The notes under the pieces are model-generated. The model was not told the origin of the DNA and made no database searches. It saw only the letters and a program-made list of their open reading frames with translations. Positions 34,128 to 42,887 of a stretch of DNA of 64,000 nucleotides are shown here, piece by piece (position 1 is the stretch's first letter; every line of letters starts with the position of its first letter). Source of the stretch: Candidatus Thorarchaeota archaeon (lineage in GTDB: Archaea; Asgardarchaeota; Thorarchaeia; Thorarchaeales; Thorarchaeaceae). The position numbers and the translations under genes were made by a program. Location of the stretch: assembly GCA_004524445.1 (NCBI GenBank), contig SDNP01000008.1, forward strand, positions 29,080-93,079, written 5' to 3'.

Positions 34128-34567
34128 TCTCTCCTAATTGGTCCGAGCTCTCTCACTTGTTCTGTCAATTTATTGACTCCATCTGCAAAGACTTGTGCCT
34201 CAGAAGCCGAGGCCCATTGCAGCCTTACTCTTCGTGGATTCAATCCAGATTGCTCAATGGCCTTTTCCATCAATGCCCATCTGGCTCGAGCCTTTAAGTT
34301 TCCGTTTGTGTAATGACAATCGCCTGGGTGGCAGCCTGAAACCAACACACCATCGGCACCCATTTCTAGGGCAGATAGTATGAACTCAGGTGTGATACGC
34401 CCAGTACAATTCACTCGGATGATCCGTGCGTTTGGGGCGTATTGTATTCGTGACGTGCCAGCAAGGTCCGCCCCAGCGTAGCTGCACCAATTACAACAGA
34501 ACGCAACTATCTGTGGCTCCCATTCCTTAGAATCCGACTGTGAAGGGGCTGTCTTCGCCTGTGTCAT
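34118..34567 (-). CDS. mvhD: MvhD-type [2Fe-2S] electron-transfer subunit
   Basis: The ~149-residue protein has VAFCCNWCSYAGADLAGTSR (~28), INCTGRI (~60), SGCHPGDCHYTNGN (~85) and the C-terminal LQWASASEA (~120), which are the standard MvhD/FlpD Cys and helix motifs. MvhD connects hydrogenase or other donors to HdrA. ATG 34567 overlaps the hdrA stop as TAATG; longer upstream starts are therefore rejected. A decayed copy of its C-terminal third is at 46165. Confidence 0.92.
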   Translation of the reverse strand: MTQAKTAPSQSDSKEWEPQIVAFCCNWCSYAGADLAGTSRIQYAPNARIIRVNCTGRITPEFILSALEMGADGVLVSGCHPGDCHYTNGNLKARARWALMEKAIEQSGLNPRRVRLQWASASEAQVFADGVNKLTEQVRELGPIRREWK

Positions 34568-36315
34568 TACTTGGCACCTCCCTCTACAAGCTGTTCGGGG
34601 CAAAGATATGCTTCCACCATCGTCAATATCTGTTCATCGGTAGAGTGTCGCATTATTATCGCTCCACTTGGACATGCCGCAGCACAAGTACCACACCCGT
34701 GACATTTTGCCTCAGTCACTTTTGCGACTGCGGGTTCTTTTGTTTGATCAATAGCAATCGCCCCATATGGACAAGCTGAAACACAGGTATGGCATGAGGA
34801 ACATAGGTCCTCAATGACATGTGAAACTGTAGATTCGATTTCCACCTCGCCTCGAGCCATAAGGGCAACAGCCTTTGCTGCCGCACCACTTGCATCAACA
34901 ATAGATTCAGATGCACCTTTTGCAGCTTGGGCCGTTCCAGCAATCATGACACCGGCGGTGTGTGTGGTCAGCGGAGCCAGTTTGATATGCTCCGGGTTGA
35001 AGAATCCATCAGGACTACGGGTCAGACTAAATAGCTTTGCAACCTCTTGGGTGCCTTCAGCCGGTAGCATTGCAGATGCAAGAACAACCATATCTGGGAA
35101 AAACTCCAACCTATCACCCGAGAGCACATCGGTCCAGGTTATTGTAATCTGTCCATCTTTGTAGTGCACGACGGGTTTCTCATCGGTTGGAAACTTGCTG
35201 TATATAACATGTTTGCCCCGCGATTGTCTGTGAATTTCTTCATGATTCTTTCCATAAGTTCGTATGTCTTGGTAGAGGATTACTACCTCATCTAATTCAT
35301 CCCTAAGCTGAGATGCTGTATTTGCCACCGCAGTACAGCAATACCGTGAGCAGTGTTCGTGTCCCTTCGTATCAGGCTCTCGGGACCCGACACACCCAAT
35401 CATTGCAATCTTCTTCACCGGTCGTCCATCACTAGGTCTCTTGAGATCTCCGTCAGTCTTCATCTCCTCTAGTTCTGCCAAGGTAACGATGTCTGGAGAC
35501 CAGTCATATCCGTAGTAACCTTCGGGCTTGAAAGATTTGAAACCAGTCGCGATGACAGCTGTTCCGATATCCAGCTTCTCTTCCTTGTTTGTATCTTTAT
35601 TTTTGATTGTTACCTCAAAATTGCCGATGTATCCATCAAAGCCCACAACTTCGCTATTTGTGTAAACTTTGATGCGCTTATGTTTCAGAATTCTTTCCGA
35701 GAGTTCATCTACAATCTCCTCTCCAGACCTACCTGTCGGGTAAAGGCTGTGCCATTTTTTCACATGCCCCCCCAAATCTGGCTCACGTTCTACAAGGACA
35801 ACGTCGAACCCTCTGTCTGCGATGTCAAGCGCAGTGTGCATTCCAGTCACACCTCCACCCACTACCAGCGTTCGCGGAGTTACAGAAACGCTCTTGATGG
35901 GTAGGGATTCAAGCTTGGCGGCTCGAGCCACTGACATACGAACAAGATCTTTCGCCTTCTCTGTGGCTGCCTCTGGTTCTCTCATGTGGCACCAAGATAC
36001 GTGCTCTCGCAAATTAACCTGCTCGAAGAGATATCTGTTAAGACCCGCCTCTTCCACGACTCGTCTGAACGTTGGTTCATGCATTCTTGGAGAACAACTC
36101 GCAACCACAACCCGATTCAGGTTGTGTTCTGCTACTTTATCCTTGATTAGCTGTTGACCGCTGTCAGCACACATAAACATGTCATCAGTTGAGTAGACAA
36201 CATAGGGCAGATCCTGTGCCATCTCTGCCACTGACACGACATCCACTGTTCCTGCGATGTTGTGACCACAGTGACACACGAAGACGCCAATTCTTGGTTC
36301 TGCATCATCAGACAT
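34567..36315 (-). CDS. hdrA: HdrA-like flavoprotein, long partner of a tandem pair (QmoB-like)
   Basis: The ~582-residue protein has the HdrA N-terminal domain (VFVCHCGHNIAGTVD; CSPRMHEPTFRRVV), an FAD fold (VVGGGVTGMHTALDIA, ~147) and the CSRYCC segment (~290), but lacks the TLDCSACI motif and the two inserted ferredoxin motifs. The C-terminal ferredoxin pair is intact (CSSCHTCVSACP, CHGCGTCAAACP; ~510-550). GGAGG eight bases before ATG 36315, one base after the preceding stop codon, fixes the start. Together with MvhD it resembles sulfate-reducer QmoB, which is one HdrA-MvhD chain. FAD-based electron transfer, cytoplasmic. Confidence 0.9.
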   Translation of the reverse strand: MSDDAEPRIGVFVCHCGHNIAGTVDVVSVAEMAQDLPYVVYSTDDMFMCADSGQQLIKDKVAEHNLNRVVVASCSPRMHEPTFRRVVEEAGLNRYLFEQVNLREHVSWCHMREPEAATEKAKDLVRMSVARAAKLESLPIKSVSVTPRTLVVGGGVTGMHTALDIADRGFDVVLVEREPDLGGHVKKWHSLYPTGRSGEEIVDELSERILKHKRIKVYTNSEVVGFDGYIGNFEVTIKNKDTNKEEKLDIGTAVIATGFKSFKPEGYYGYDWSPDIVTLAELEEMKTDGDLKRPSDGRPVKKIAMIGCVGSREPDTKGHEHCSRYCCTAVANTASQLRDELDEVVILYQDIRTYGKNHEEIHRQSRGKHVIYSKFPTDEKPVVHYKDGQITITWTDVLSGDRLEFFPDMVVLASAMLPAEGTQEVAKLFSLTRSPDGFFNPEHIKLAPLTTHTAGVMIAGTAQAAKGASESIVDASGAAAKAVALMARGEVEIESTVSHVIEDLCSSCHTCVSACPYGAIAIDQTKEPAVAKVTEAKCHGCGTCAAACPSGAIIMRHSTDEQILTMVEAYLCPEQLVEGGAK

Positions 36316-36316
36316 C

Positions 36317-37648
36317 TCAGTCGCCTCCATCATTAAGGGAAATGGTTGCACGCATTGCCGCGGCGCTTCCCTCAGATACAGAATCGGGAATGTCTTTTGG
36401 TCCCTCTGCACATCCACAGACGTAAACTCCAGATATAGTAGTATCAACGGGAGTTGAAAGGGTGTCTCGGGCCTCGACATAGCCATTTTCGTCAACATCT
36501 AATCCTATCTTTTCTACGAGCTCTGCAAGTTCTGGCGGTGGTTGAATGCCAGGACTGAGAACAACTAAGTCATGTTCAACTTGAAGCACTTCACCGGTCT
36601 CCGTGTCTTCCACAGTTACAATCAAATTATTCGATTCAGGGTCTTCGACAACTTCTCCAACCCTGCCACGTATGAATTTCACGCCAAATCGCGTCTTCGC
36701 TCGCTCGTAGAACTGCTCGAAGTCTTTTCCAAATGCGCGGATGTCTAGATAGTAGACAGTCACATCTGTGTCGGGTTCGTGTTCTTTTGCCATTACGGCA
36801 TTCTTGATGCCGTACATGCAACAAATTCGCGAGCAAAGCGGAACGCCCTTGTTCACATCTCGAGCACCTACGCATTGAATAAAGGCGATGCTTTGGGGTA
36901 TCTTACCGTCACTCAATCGAATCATGTGTCCTGCAGTTGGACCTGCAGCATTGATTAAACGTTCATATTCCATTGCATGAATGACGTTGGGGAACTTGCT
37001 ATATCCAAAACGAGAGTATTCTGAAACATCAAAGAGATTGTATCCTGTTGCGATGATGATTGCTCCGACATTCAGCGTTATAGTTTCGTCTCTCTGGCTA
37101 TGGTTTATTGCCTCTCGCTCGCAGGCGGTGACACATCTGCTGCACTCGATACAGTTCTCCATATCTACCGTAACCACACTGGGAGTTGCTTGTGGAAAGG
37201 GCATATAGACCGCCTTTCTGAAACCCAGATTCTGGTCGAACTCATTTGGAACCTCGATAGGGCAGACTTCAATACACTGACCGCATCCTGAGCATAGTTC
37301 TTCTTCTACCATTCGTGCCTTCTTCAAGACCTCAACAGTGAAGTTTCCCTCTTCCCCTGTAACTTCCTTAACCTCCGAATATGTAAAAAGCTCGATGTCG
37401 GGATGACGTCCAACCTCACTCAGTTTCGGTGTGAGAATACATGCAGAGCAGTCCAATGTTGGAAACGTCTTGTCGATTTGAGCCATGCGTCCACCAATAG
37501 AGGGAGATTTTTCAACCAAATAGACATGGAAACCCTGATTTGCAATATCAAGGGCAGCTTGCATGCCAGAAACGCCTCCACCAATAATGAGTGCGTCTTT
37601 AGATGGTGATTTCTCCTTCATCTTTGTGGATGACTTTGTGATTGTCAC
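36317..37648 (-). CDS. hdrA: HdrA-like flavoprotein, short partner of a tandem pair (QmoA-like)
   Basis: The 443-residue protein lacks the HdrA N-terminal domain and the C-terminal ferredoxin pair. It has FAD-binding LIIGGGVSGMQAALDIA (~20), TFPTLDCSACILTPKL (~62), the inserted [4Fe-4S] motifs CSGCGQCIEVCP (~120) and CIECSRCVTAC (~168), and CSRICCMYG (~275). It therefore supplies exactly the parts missing in the protein encoded downstream. The start is GTG 37648, with GGAGG eight bases upstream inside the end of hdrB; spacing is four bases. Predicted to form a heteromeric HdrA with the 34567 product. Confidence 0.9.
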   Translation of the reverse strand: MTITKSSTKMKEKSPSKDALIIGGGVSGMQAALDIANQGFHVYLVEKSPSIGGRMAQIDKTFPTLDCSACILTPKLSEVGRHPDIELFTYSEVKEVTGEEGNFTVEVLKKARMVEEELCSGCGQCIEVCPIEVPNEFDQNLGFRKAVYMPFPQATPSVVTVDMENCIECSRCVTACEREAINHSQRDETITLNVGAIIIATGYNLFDVSEYSRFGYSKFPNVIHAMEYERLINAAGPTAGHMIRLSDGKIPQSIAFIQCVGARDVNKGVPLCSRICCMYGIKNAVMAKEHEPDTDVTVYYLDIRAFGKDFEQFYERAKTRFGVKFIRGRVGEVVEDPESNNLIVTVEDTETGEVLQVEHDLVVLSPGIQPPPELAELVEKIGLDVDENGYVEARDTLSTPVDTTISGVYVCGCAEGPKDIPDSVSEGSAAAMRATISLNDGGD

Positions 37649-37652
37649 TTTC

Positions 37653-38525
37653 TTAACCTCCCAGAGTATTCATAATTGTTTCAGGACTGATTCGATTGAG
37701 CGCCAGGCCAAGAGCATCGTCCTCGATTCCTATTGCTGGCCCAAGCAGCTGTGGTAATGTGATTGTTGGCAAGAGTTGGCTTCTATCAATTTCACCAGAA
37801 AATTGTGCTTGAGTCAATTGGACATTACAAAATACACAGGCAGTTACAACACCCTGAGCTCCTGCCTTCTTGATGTTGGTAATCTTGTCCTGACCAATAG
37901 CTGTTGCGATGCCTTCATCCATCGCTAACATTGGACCTCCACAACATCGAGTCTTTCCAGTATAGTCAACAGGAGTTGCTCCTACAATGCTAATAAGGTC
38001 ATCAATAATCGTAGGCTCTTCGGGATCATCTACTTGAACAATATCGCCAGGTCGAGTCACATGGCATCCATAGTGTGCTGCAAGCTTCAGGCCATTATAT
38101 GGCCGAATAACTGCCGCCCCTATTTTCTCAAACCCAATATCTTCATTGAAAACCTGCAAGAGATGCCGCACTCTAGTTGTACCAGAATATTCAAGGTCTT
38201 CGTCGGCCAAAAGTTCATTGAGTTCATCCTTGGCTTCATCATTATTATCAAGATAATGCTTGTTTACTTTCAAAGACCCCGAGCAGGCCCCACAAATAGC
38301 TAACACATCTAGTCCCTCTTTTTCAGCAAGAGCTAATATTCTTCCACTCATTGCGGCGTAAGCGTTCCTTGATAGAGATTCTACGTATTGTGCGCCACAA
38401 CAATTAGCATCCTCCATTATTCGAACTTTCACACCTAATTTTTCTAATACTGCAATGGTAGCGGCTTCATAATTAGGAAGTCGAACTGGGGTCGTACAGC
38501 CGCGATAAAGCATAATCTCGTCCAT
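37653..38525 (-). CDS. hdrB: HdrB, catalytic CCG-domain subunit
   Basis: The 290-residue protein has two CCG domains. The first has Cys ~10, DANCCGAQY (~40) and ICGACSGS (~77); the second has HYGCHVTRPG (~153), TRCCGGPM (~196) and ACVFCNVQL (~234). These bind the two noncubane [4Fe-4S] clusters that reduce heterodisulfides in methanogens; the natural substrate here is unknown, as no CoM/CoB pathway is visible. ATG 38525 overlaps the hdrC stop (TAATG). No selenocysteine or frame break is seen. A truncated copy is at 17290. Confidence 0.93.
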   Translation of the reverse strand: MDEIMLYRGCTTPVRLPNYEAATIAVLEKLGVKVRIMEDANCCGAQYVESLSRNAYAAMSGRILALAEKEGLDVLAICGACSGSLKVNKHYLDNNDEAKDELNELLADEDLEYSGTTRVRHLLQVFNEDIGFEKIGAAVIRPYNGLKLAAHYGCHVTRPGDIVQVDDPEEPTIIDDLISIVGATPVDYTGKTRCCGGPMLAMDEGIATAIGQDKITNIKKAGAQGVVTACVFCNVQLTQAQFSGEIDRSQLLPTITLPQLLGPAIGIEDDALGLALNRISPETIMNTLGG

Positions 38526-39022
38526 TATTCTTCTACCTCGGGAAAGTATTTCTTCTTGACATGTTCTACGAATTTCTTATTCCATTTCAAATTCATTTCG
38601 AGACCCAAATCATCTCGGTCATCTTCAATGAAATCCGAGTAAGAATCTTCCAAAAGCCAACCATCTTTGAGAACTGTTTCAACGGTCTGCTTATAGGCAG
38701 ATGGAACATGGCCTTCTTTTGCAGCTATACGTCGAACTGCGTGGAATATATCTGAAGGACTAACTCCTTCTTGACATCTCTCCTCGCACATCATACAAGA
38801 CATGCATAGCCACGGCTGAAGACTTTTGAGAACTTCTTCACGTTCGCCTAGCAGTATCTTCTGTATGAGTTGACGGGGTCGATACTTGTCCGATTCGCGG
38901 GCAACCATGCAGGTTGCAGTGCAAATTCCGCATTGAACACATTTCTTTATTGCTTCGCCTCCGGGAACCTTTTCAAGCTCCTTAGCGAAGTCAGAGGATG
39001 GATGGTGAAGCTCGCCTTCCAA
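38525..39022 (-). CDS. hdrC: HdrC-type iron-sulfur subunit
   Basis: The 165-residue protein has two [4Fe-4S] motifs, CVQCGICTATC (~29) and CMSCMMCEERCQEG (~73), the latter with Gln instead of Pro after the last Cys, and the C-terminal GWLLEDSYSDFIEDDRDD segment shared with the copy at 17406. It is the first gene of the six-gene hdr operon and starts at TTG 39022, just downstream of a large inverted repeat. It should connect HdrA and HdrB. Confidence 0.9.
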   Translation of the reverse strand: MEGELHHPSSDFAKELEKVPGGEAIKKCVQCGICTATCMVARESDKYRPRQLIQKILLGEREEVLKSLQPWLCMSCMMCEERCQEGVSPSDIFHAVRRIAAKEGHVPSAYKQTVETVLKDGWLLEDSYSDFIEDDRDDLGLEMNLKWNKKFVEHVKKKYFPEVEE

Positions 39023-39029
39023 TATTTTT

Positions 39030-39134
39030 CACACTCGGATATCGAATCTATCAAGTCAGAGGAGTTTCTGCCCCAGAGTTCTGACTGTTATTTTCAGGGA
39101 GATATCCGTGTGTGTCCCGTGTTAAAATATTATA
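39030..39134 (-). promoter_or_regulatory. Promoter and nested inverted repeat ahead of the hdr operon
   Basis: On the minus strand a TATA-like TATAATATTTT (39124-39134) predicts transcription starting near 39103. Between it and the TTG at 39022 are a 14-base inverted repeat, CACACTCGGATATC (39030-39043) with GATATCCGTGTGTG (39101-39114), one base unpaired, and an inner one, AGTCAGA (39054-39060) with TCTGACT (39080-39086). These may be repressor sites or a structured leader. Confidence 0.55.
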
Positions 39135-39316
39135 GATGTAACGCTGTGTACAACTGACACTGAATTCAGTAGAATGATGCCATAACTAACACCAATGTCG
39201 GGAGAATGTAAGAAAATGAACATTTTGTGCTTTGGTGATGCAAACTGTATCTTTCGAGCGTATTATTTACATGCTAATACATTCTTGATAGACTGAGAAA
39301 TATTCTGGTGCTGAAA

Positions 39317-40114
39317 ATGGATGAATTACGAAAAATACTCAAAGCAGATAAATGGCTAGAGTGGGAAACCCTGCGGACCCATCAGAAGCAGAAAAAAGAC
39401 CCGCCCCCGTTGCAGAAACCCGTGGAGGATGAATCGAAAATCATCAGCCTTCCAGACCTTGAGAAATTTCAGATAAGAGAGAATAACTTAGCAGCAATTA
39501 TCTCAGCTCGCAGAAGCCACAGAAAATTCACTGGAGGTGCACTTTCCTTGGATGAGCTCGGCTTTCTACTATGGAGCACACAAGGGATTCAGAAAGTAGT
39601 CGGAAATCAGGGAGCGAATCTTAGGACCGTTCCTTCTGGCGGAGGACGACACCCATTCGAAACCTATCTTGTTGTGTTCAATGTGAAAGACTTGCCTGCT
39701 GGAATCTACCGCTATATACCATTGAGTCATGCCCTTCTCCCGCTACAGCAGAAACAAAATGTAACTACCACTGATATGAAGAATGTGTGCAGAAACCAAC
39801 CCTATTTTCGAGATGCTTCTGTGGTCTTTGTCTGGAGTTGTATTCCATATCGTACTTTTTGGCGCTATTCGGATTTAGCAACAAAAGTTATTGCGCAGGA
39901 TTCAGGGCACCTCTGTCAGAATCTCTATCTTGCTTCAACTGCGATTGGAGCTGGGACTTGTGCGATTGGCGCATATTACCAAGAAGAAATGGATAACATG
40001 CTCGATCTTGATGGTGAAGAGGAGTTTGTGATATATCTAGCGCCAGTAGGCAGAATCGATATGACAAAGATACTCGACCATGACGATGTTTTTCATAAAA
40101 AGTACAGTACCTAA
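39317..40114 (+). CDS. SagB/ThcOx-type nitroreductase-fold oxidoreductase
   Basis: The ~265-residue protein has a charged N-terminal extension, then ISARRSHRKFTGGALSLDELGFLLWSTQGI (~62), RTVPSGGGRHPFETYLVV (~98) and a C-terminal GHLCQNLYLASTAIGAGTCAIG (~200), the SagB-type signature order. SagB members are FMN enzymes, some forming thiazole or oxazole rings in peptides, but no peptide precursor or cyclodehydratase gene is adjacent, so its substrate is open. GTG 39308 is an alternative start. Confidence 0.82.
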   Translation: MDELRKILKADKWLEWETLRTHQKQKKDPPPLQKPVEDESKIISLPDLEKFQIRENNLAAIISARRSHRKFTGGALSLDELGFLLWSTQGIQKVVGNQGANLRTVPSGGGRHPFETYLVVFNVKDLPAGIYRYIPLSHALLPLQQKQNVTTTDMKNVCRNQPYFRDASVVFVWSCIPYRTFWRYSDLATKVIAQDSGHLCQNLYLASTAIGAGTCAIGAYYQEEMDNMLDLDGEEEFVIYLAPVGRIDMTKILDHDDVFHKKYST

Positions 40115-40234
40115 ATCCCATGACTTCAATGGAATGGACTATATCACCTGCTCTCCATTATGTCATTATGGTTTGTGCTAGAATAGGATTCATATATGGG
40201 CCTTATCTATTGTTATCTCCAGGATTCGAAGACC

Positions 40235-41440
40235 ATGAATGGTATTAAAGTGGATTCATTTTGCCAGAAAACCTACGATACAATTAGTGACGACAAGTAT
40301 CTCTCTGATGCAATTCCAAAACTAAGGGAACAGGAACATCAGGCTCTCATTGTTGAAGATCAAAACGGAGATTATAATGGCGTCATAACCCGCAGACTGG
40401 CAAATAGAACGAGACAAAATAAGACTCAAACAAAAATCAAGACACTCGCTGCTAGACCTCCAAGAATCCAGTCAACGGAGGATGTAGCAGAGGCTGCCAG
40501 ACTAATTATAGAGAGTGGTAGTCCAGTGTTAATTGTGTATAGAGGAGAGAAGCTGGTGGGATTCATAACAAGAGATGCTATTCTTGAAAATGCAGCGGGC
40601 GATGATTGGGCATCAACCAGCGTGAAACAGGTAATGACGGAAAATCCTGTAACTGCTCGTCCAAATGATTCAATAGCGCACGTCTTGGAGTTGTTCAGAA
40701 CATATGGGTTTTCCCATGCACCAGTCACAGAAGATGGTAAGTTGGAGGGCATTGTCAGCATTCAAGATTTGATTGATGTGGTGTACAGAAGCCGTGATAG
40801 GCAAAAGGGCAGATATGGAGGTGCTGAGGATCATGGAGGTCAAGGTGAAAGGGCAGGAGAAAAATCCGACCTTGTTCACATGTCGATATCCTCAGTGATG
40901 TCATATCCAGTATATGCAGCAAAGCCCAGTGATTCTATTCAAGAAGCTGAAAATAAGATGCGTGAGAATGACATTTCCAGTTTAGTCGTCATAGAAGAGG
41001 ACAGACCTGTTGGAATCATAACAAAGAGAGATCTTCTTGAACCCATTGCTCAGAAAGCTATGGAAAAGAAGCGAATTAGTGTACAATTCTCAGTGAAACC
41101 AGGCATACGTATGTCTGAAGAAGAGAAAGCTGCAATGAGACGGGAATTCGACTCTTTCGTCAGACGTTACAAAGATGTAGTGGGTATAGGTGGTCTCTTC
41201 GCATACTTCAAGCAATACGGACCGGTTTCTAAAGGCAATCAGTTGATTCAATGTCGTCTTCAATTCAGAACGGCACATACGCAATACTATAGCACGGCAG
41301 AGGCATGGAGTGTCGAAGAGGCATACAAACTCGCACTCGATAGGTTGGAGAGAGAAGTCATAGAACATAAGGAAACAAAGCTCGACGAAGAGCATAGTCG
41401 TCGCCACATCGAGAACTTGTTAAAGTCGGAAGAGCTTTAG
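40235..41440 (+). CDS. Four-CBS protein with ribosome-hibernation-factor-like C-terminus
   Basis: The ~401-residue protein has four CBS motifs forming two Bateman modules. These include DDKYLSDAIPKL (~18), STEDVAEAARLI (~75), VKQVMTENPVTARPNDSIAHVLELFRTYG (~130) and ISSVMSYPVYAAKPSDSIQEAENKM (~215). The C-terminal ~105 residues (KRISVQFSVKPG; AMRREFDSF; YSTAEAWSVEEAYKLALDRLEREV) look like the HPF/RaiA double-stranded fold. An adenylate-sensing protein acting on the ribosome is inferred. A Met at 40196 could extend the N-terminus; 40235 is preferred. An HPF-like assignment is by pattern only. Confidence 0.75.
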   Translation: MNGIKVDSFCQKTYDTISDDKYLSDAIPKLREQEHQALIVEDQNGDYNGVITRRLANRTRQNKTQTKIKTLAARPPRIQSTEDVAEAARLIIESGSPVLIVYRGEKLVGFITRDAILENAAGDDWASTSVKQVMTENPVTARPNDSIAHVLELFRTYGFSHAPVTEDGKLEGIVSIQDLIDVVYRSRDRQKGRYGGAEDHGGQGERAGEKSDLVHMSISSVMSYPVYAAKPSDSIQEAENKMRENDISSLVVIEEDRPVGIITKRDLLEPIAQKAMEKKRISVQFSVKPGIRMSEEEKAAMRREFDSFVRRYKDVVGIGGLFAYFKQYGPVSKGNQLIQCRLQFRTAHTQYYSTAEAWSVEEAYKLALDRLEREVIEHKETKLDEEHSRRHIENLLKSEEL

Positions 41441-41498
41441 CTTGTGCGATTGCTTCTTAGCTTAAGGCGTTAGCCTCCAGCACCATGGGAATGAATTC

Positions 41499-42242
41499 TC
41501 ATAGGTGAAAGAGACTTCGGACTAATAGGATAATAATAACTCCAAAAAGCAGAGCAATTGTATACCCCACTCGTTCCTTCAATGATTCGGCATGCTTAAC
41601 TTCAGGGATCAAGTCAGCTGCTGCAATATAAATGAAATTCCCAGCTGCAAATGGCAAAAGGAAGGCAATATTGATGGTTGATGCTAGATAAAAAGCAAAT
41701 AGTCCTCCGAGTACTACCGTAAGAGCAGAAAGAAAATTAAAAGTCAGAGCCTTCCGTTTCTCCCAGCCACCATGAATCAAGATTCCAAAATCACCTAATT
41801 CTTGTGGGATCTCATGAGCGGCGGCAGCAAACCAAGTAACAATACCAACGGGAATGCTCGCCAGAAAAGACCCAGCTATTGCAAGACCACCTATGAAATT
41901 ATGGAGACCGTCTGCCAGCAATACCAAATAAGTCACCACACCATAGTGTTCAGCTCCCGCTAAATGACAATGACGCCACTGAAGGAGTTGTTCAAGAATA
42001 AAGAATAGCAAAAATCCTGCTACCAGCCAGATAAATAATTGAATGTCCAAACCATAATCTGCAATGCTCTCTGGCAGAAGATGCAGAAATGCGCCTCCGA
42101 GCAGAGAGCCTGCTGCAAATGCGACCAATGGAAGTGCGATTCGATCAACGGTCTCTTCATTCAGAGATAAAGCAAAAAGTCCAACCCAAGCAATAAGACT
42201 CATTGCAAATGTGCTTCCGATTATCCAAAGAAATGTACTCAT
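41499..42242 (-). CDS. ZIP-family metal transporter
   Basis: The 247-residue integral protein has eight hydrophobic helices. Helix 4 contains DGLHNFIGGLAI and helix 5 contains AAHEIPQELGDFGIL, the paired His/Asn/Glu metal-site motifs of ZIP transporters. A short His-containing loop (RHCHLAGAEHYG) precedes helix 4. It probably imports Zn or another divalent metal. Start is ATG 42242. It is not next to the exporter at 18583. Confidence 0.9.
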   Translation of the reverse strand: MSTFLWIIGSTFAMSLIAWVGLFALSLNEETVDRIALPLVAFAAGSLLGGAFLHLLPESIADYGLDIQLFIWLVAGFLLFFILEQLLQWRHCHLAGAEHYGVVTYLVLLADGLHNFIGGLAIAGSFLASIPVGIVTWFAAAAHEIPQELGDFGILIHGGWEKRKALTFNFLSALTVVLGGLFAFYLASTINIAFLLPFAAGNFIYIAAADLIPEVKHAESLKERVGYTIALLFGVIIILLVRSLFHL

Positions 42243-42443
42243 ACTCTCTAGGCTCCAGGCACAAGCGAATGTTCATAGTATGGCGTTGCTCTAATGTAAA
42301 TCTAGCGAATTCACCTATTCATGTATACACAAGCCTGCTTACTCACTGACAGATCCACCAGGAGACGACAGCCAATTTCGAGCAATCCCTAAGCCAATGC
42401 TGCTTCTTCATGCTCAATTCAACTATATCAAACTCTAACAAGA

Positions 42444-42451
42444 TTATATAT
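42444..42451 (+). promoter_or_regulatory. TATA box for a leaderless BRCT gene
   Basis: TTATATAT is centred about 26.5 bases before the ATG at 42474, the spacing expected when transcription starts at the start codon. No ribosome-binding site is seen in between. Confidence 0.55.
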
Positions 42452-42473
42452 GTCGGTCACGACATGATATAAG

Positions 42474-42743
42474 ATGGCTATGTCTAGGAGGATATACGTA
42501 ACAGGCAAAATCCAAGGAATGACAAAAAAGCATATCAAGACTTTTACTGAGTCACATGGCTTTGAGTATGGTTCATTCTCAGGGAAAACAGAATTGCTGA
42601 TACTTGGGGAGCGCCCTGGAGACAAGAAAATCCAAAGAGCACAGAATGAAGGGATTGAAACTCTTACTTGGAATCGGTTCTTGCAGAAATTCAATCTCAA
42701 GGGTCCATTCGAAGAGTTCCTAAAGAAAGTTCAAGACTCGTAG
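42474..42743 (+). CDS. Single BRCT-domain protein
   Basis: The 89-residue protein is essentially one BRCT fold: RRIYVTGKIQGMTKKHIKTFTESHGFEYG, then TELLILGERPGDKKIQRAQNEGIETLTWNRFLQKF, which matches the last strands and helices of NAD-ligase-type BRCT domains. Stand-alone BRCT proteins are unusual in archaea; the partner is unknown. A second Met two codons in is possible, but TATA spacing favours 42474. Confidence 0.75.
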   Translation: MAMSRRIYVTGKIQGMTKKHIKTFTESHGFEYGSFSGKTELLILGERPGDKKIQRAQNEGIETLTWNRFLQKFNLKGPFEEFLKKVQDS

Positions 42744-42811
42744 AAACAAGCATGCTCAGTTTGGATTAATATACGAATATTGTACCAGGTATTGAAACGG
42801 AAAAAAAAGGA

Positions 42812-42864
42812 GTGGGGCAAATGCATAGGCACTATTTTCCATGCCTTTTTCTATGTCGCCCCTC
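42812..42864. terminator. Candidate bidirectional terminator
   Basis: GCATAGG (42823-42829) can pair with CCATGC (42839-42844) before a CTTTTTC run, nested inside GGGGC (42814-42818) with GCCCC (42858-42862). It lies between the convergent BRCT and OB-fold genes. Confidence 0.4.
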
Positions 42865-42887
42865 AAAAGAATCGAGTTTTTTGATAT

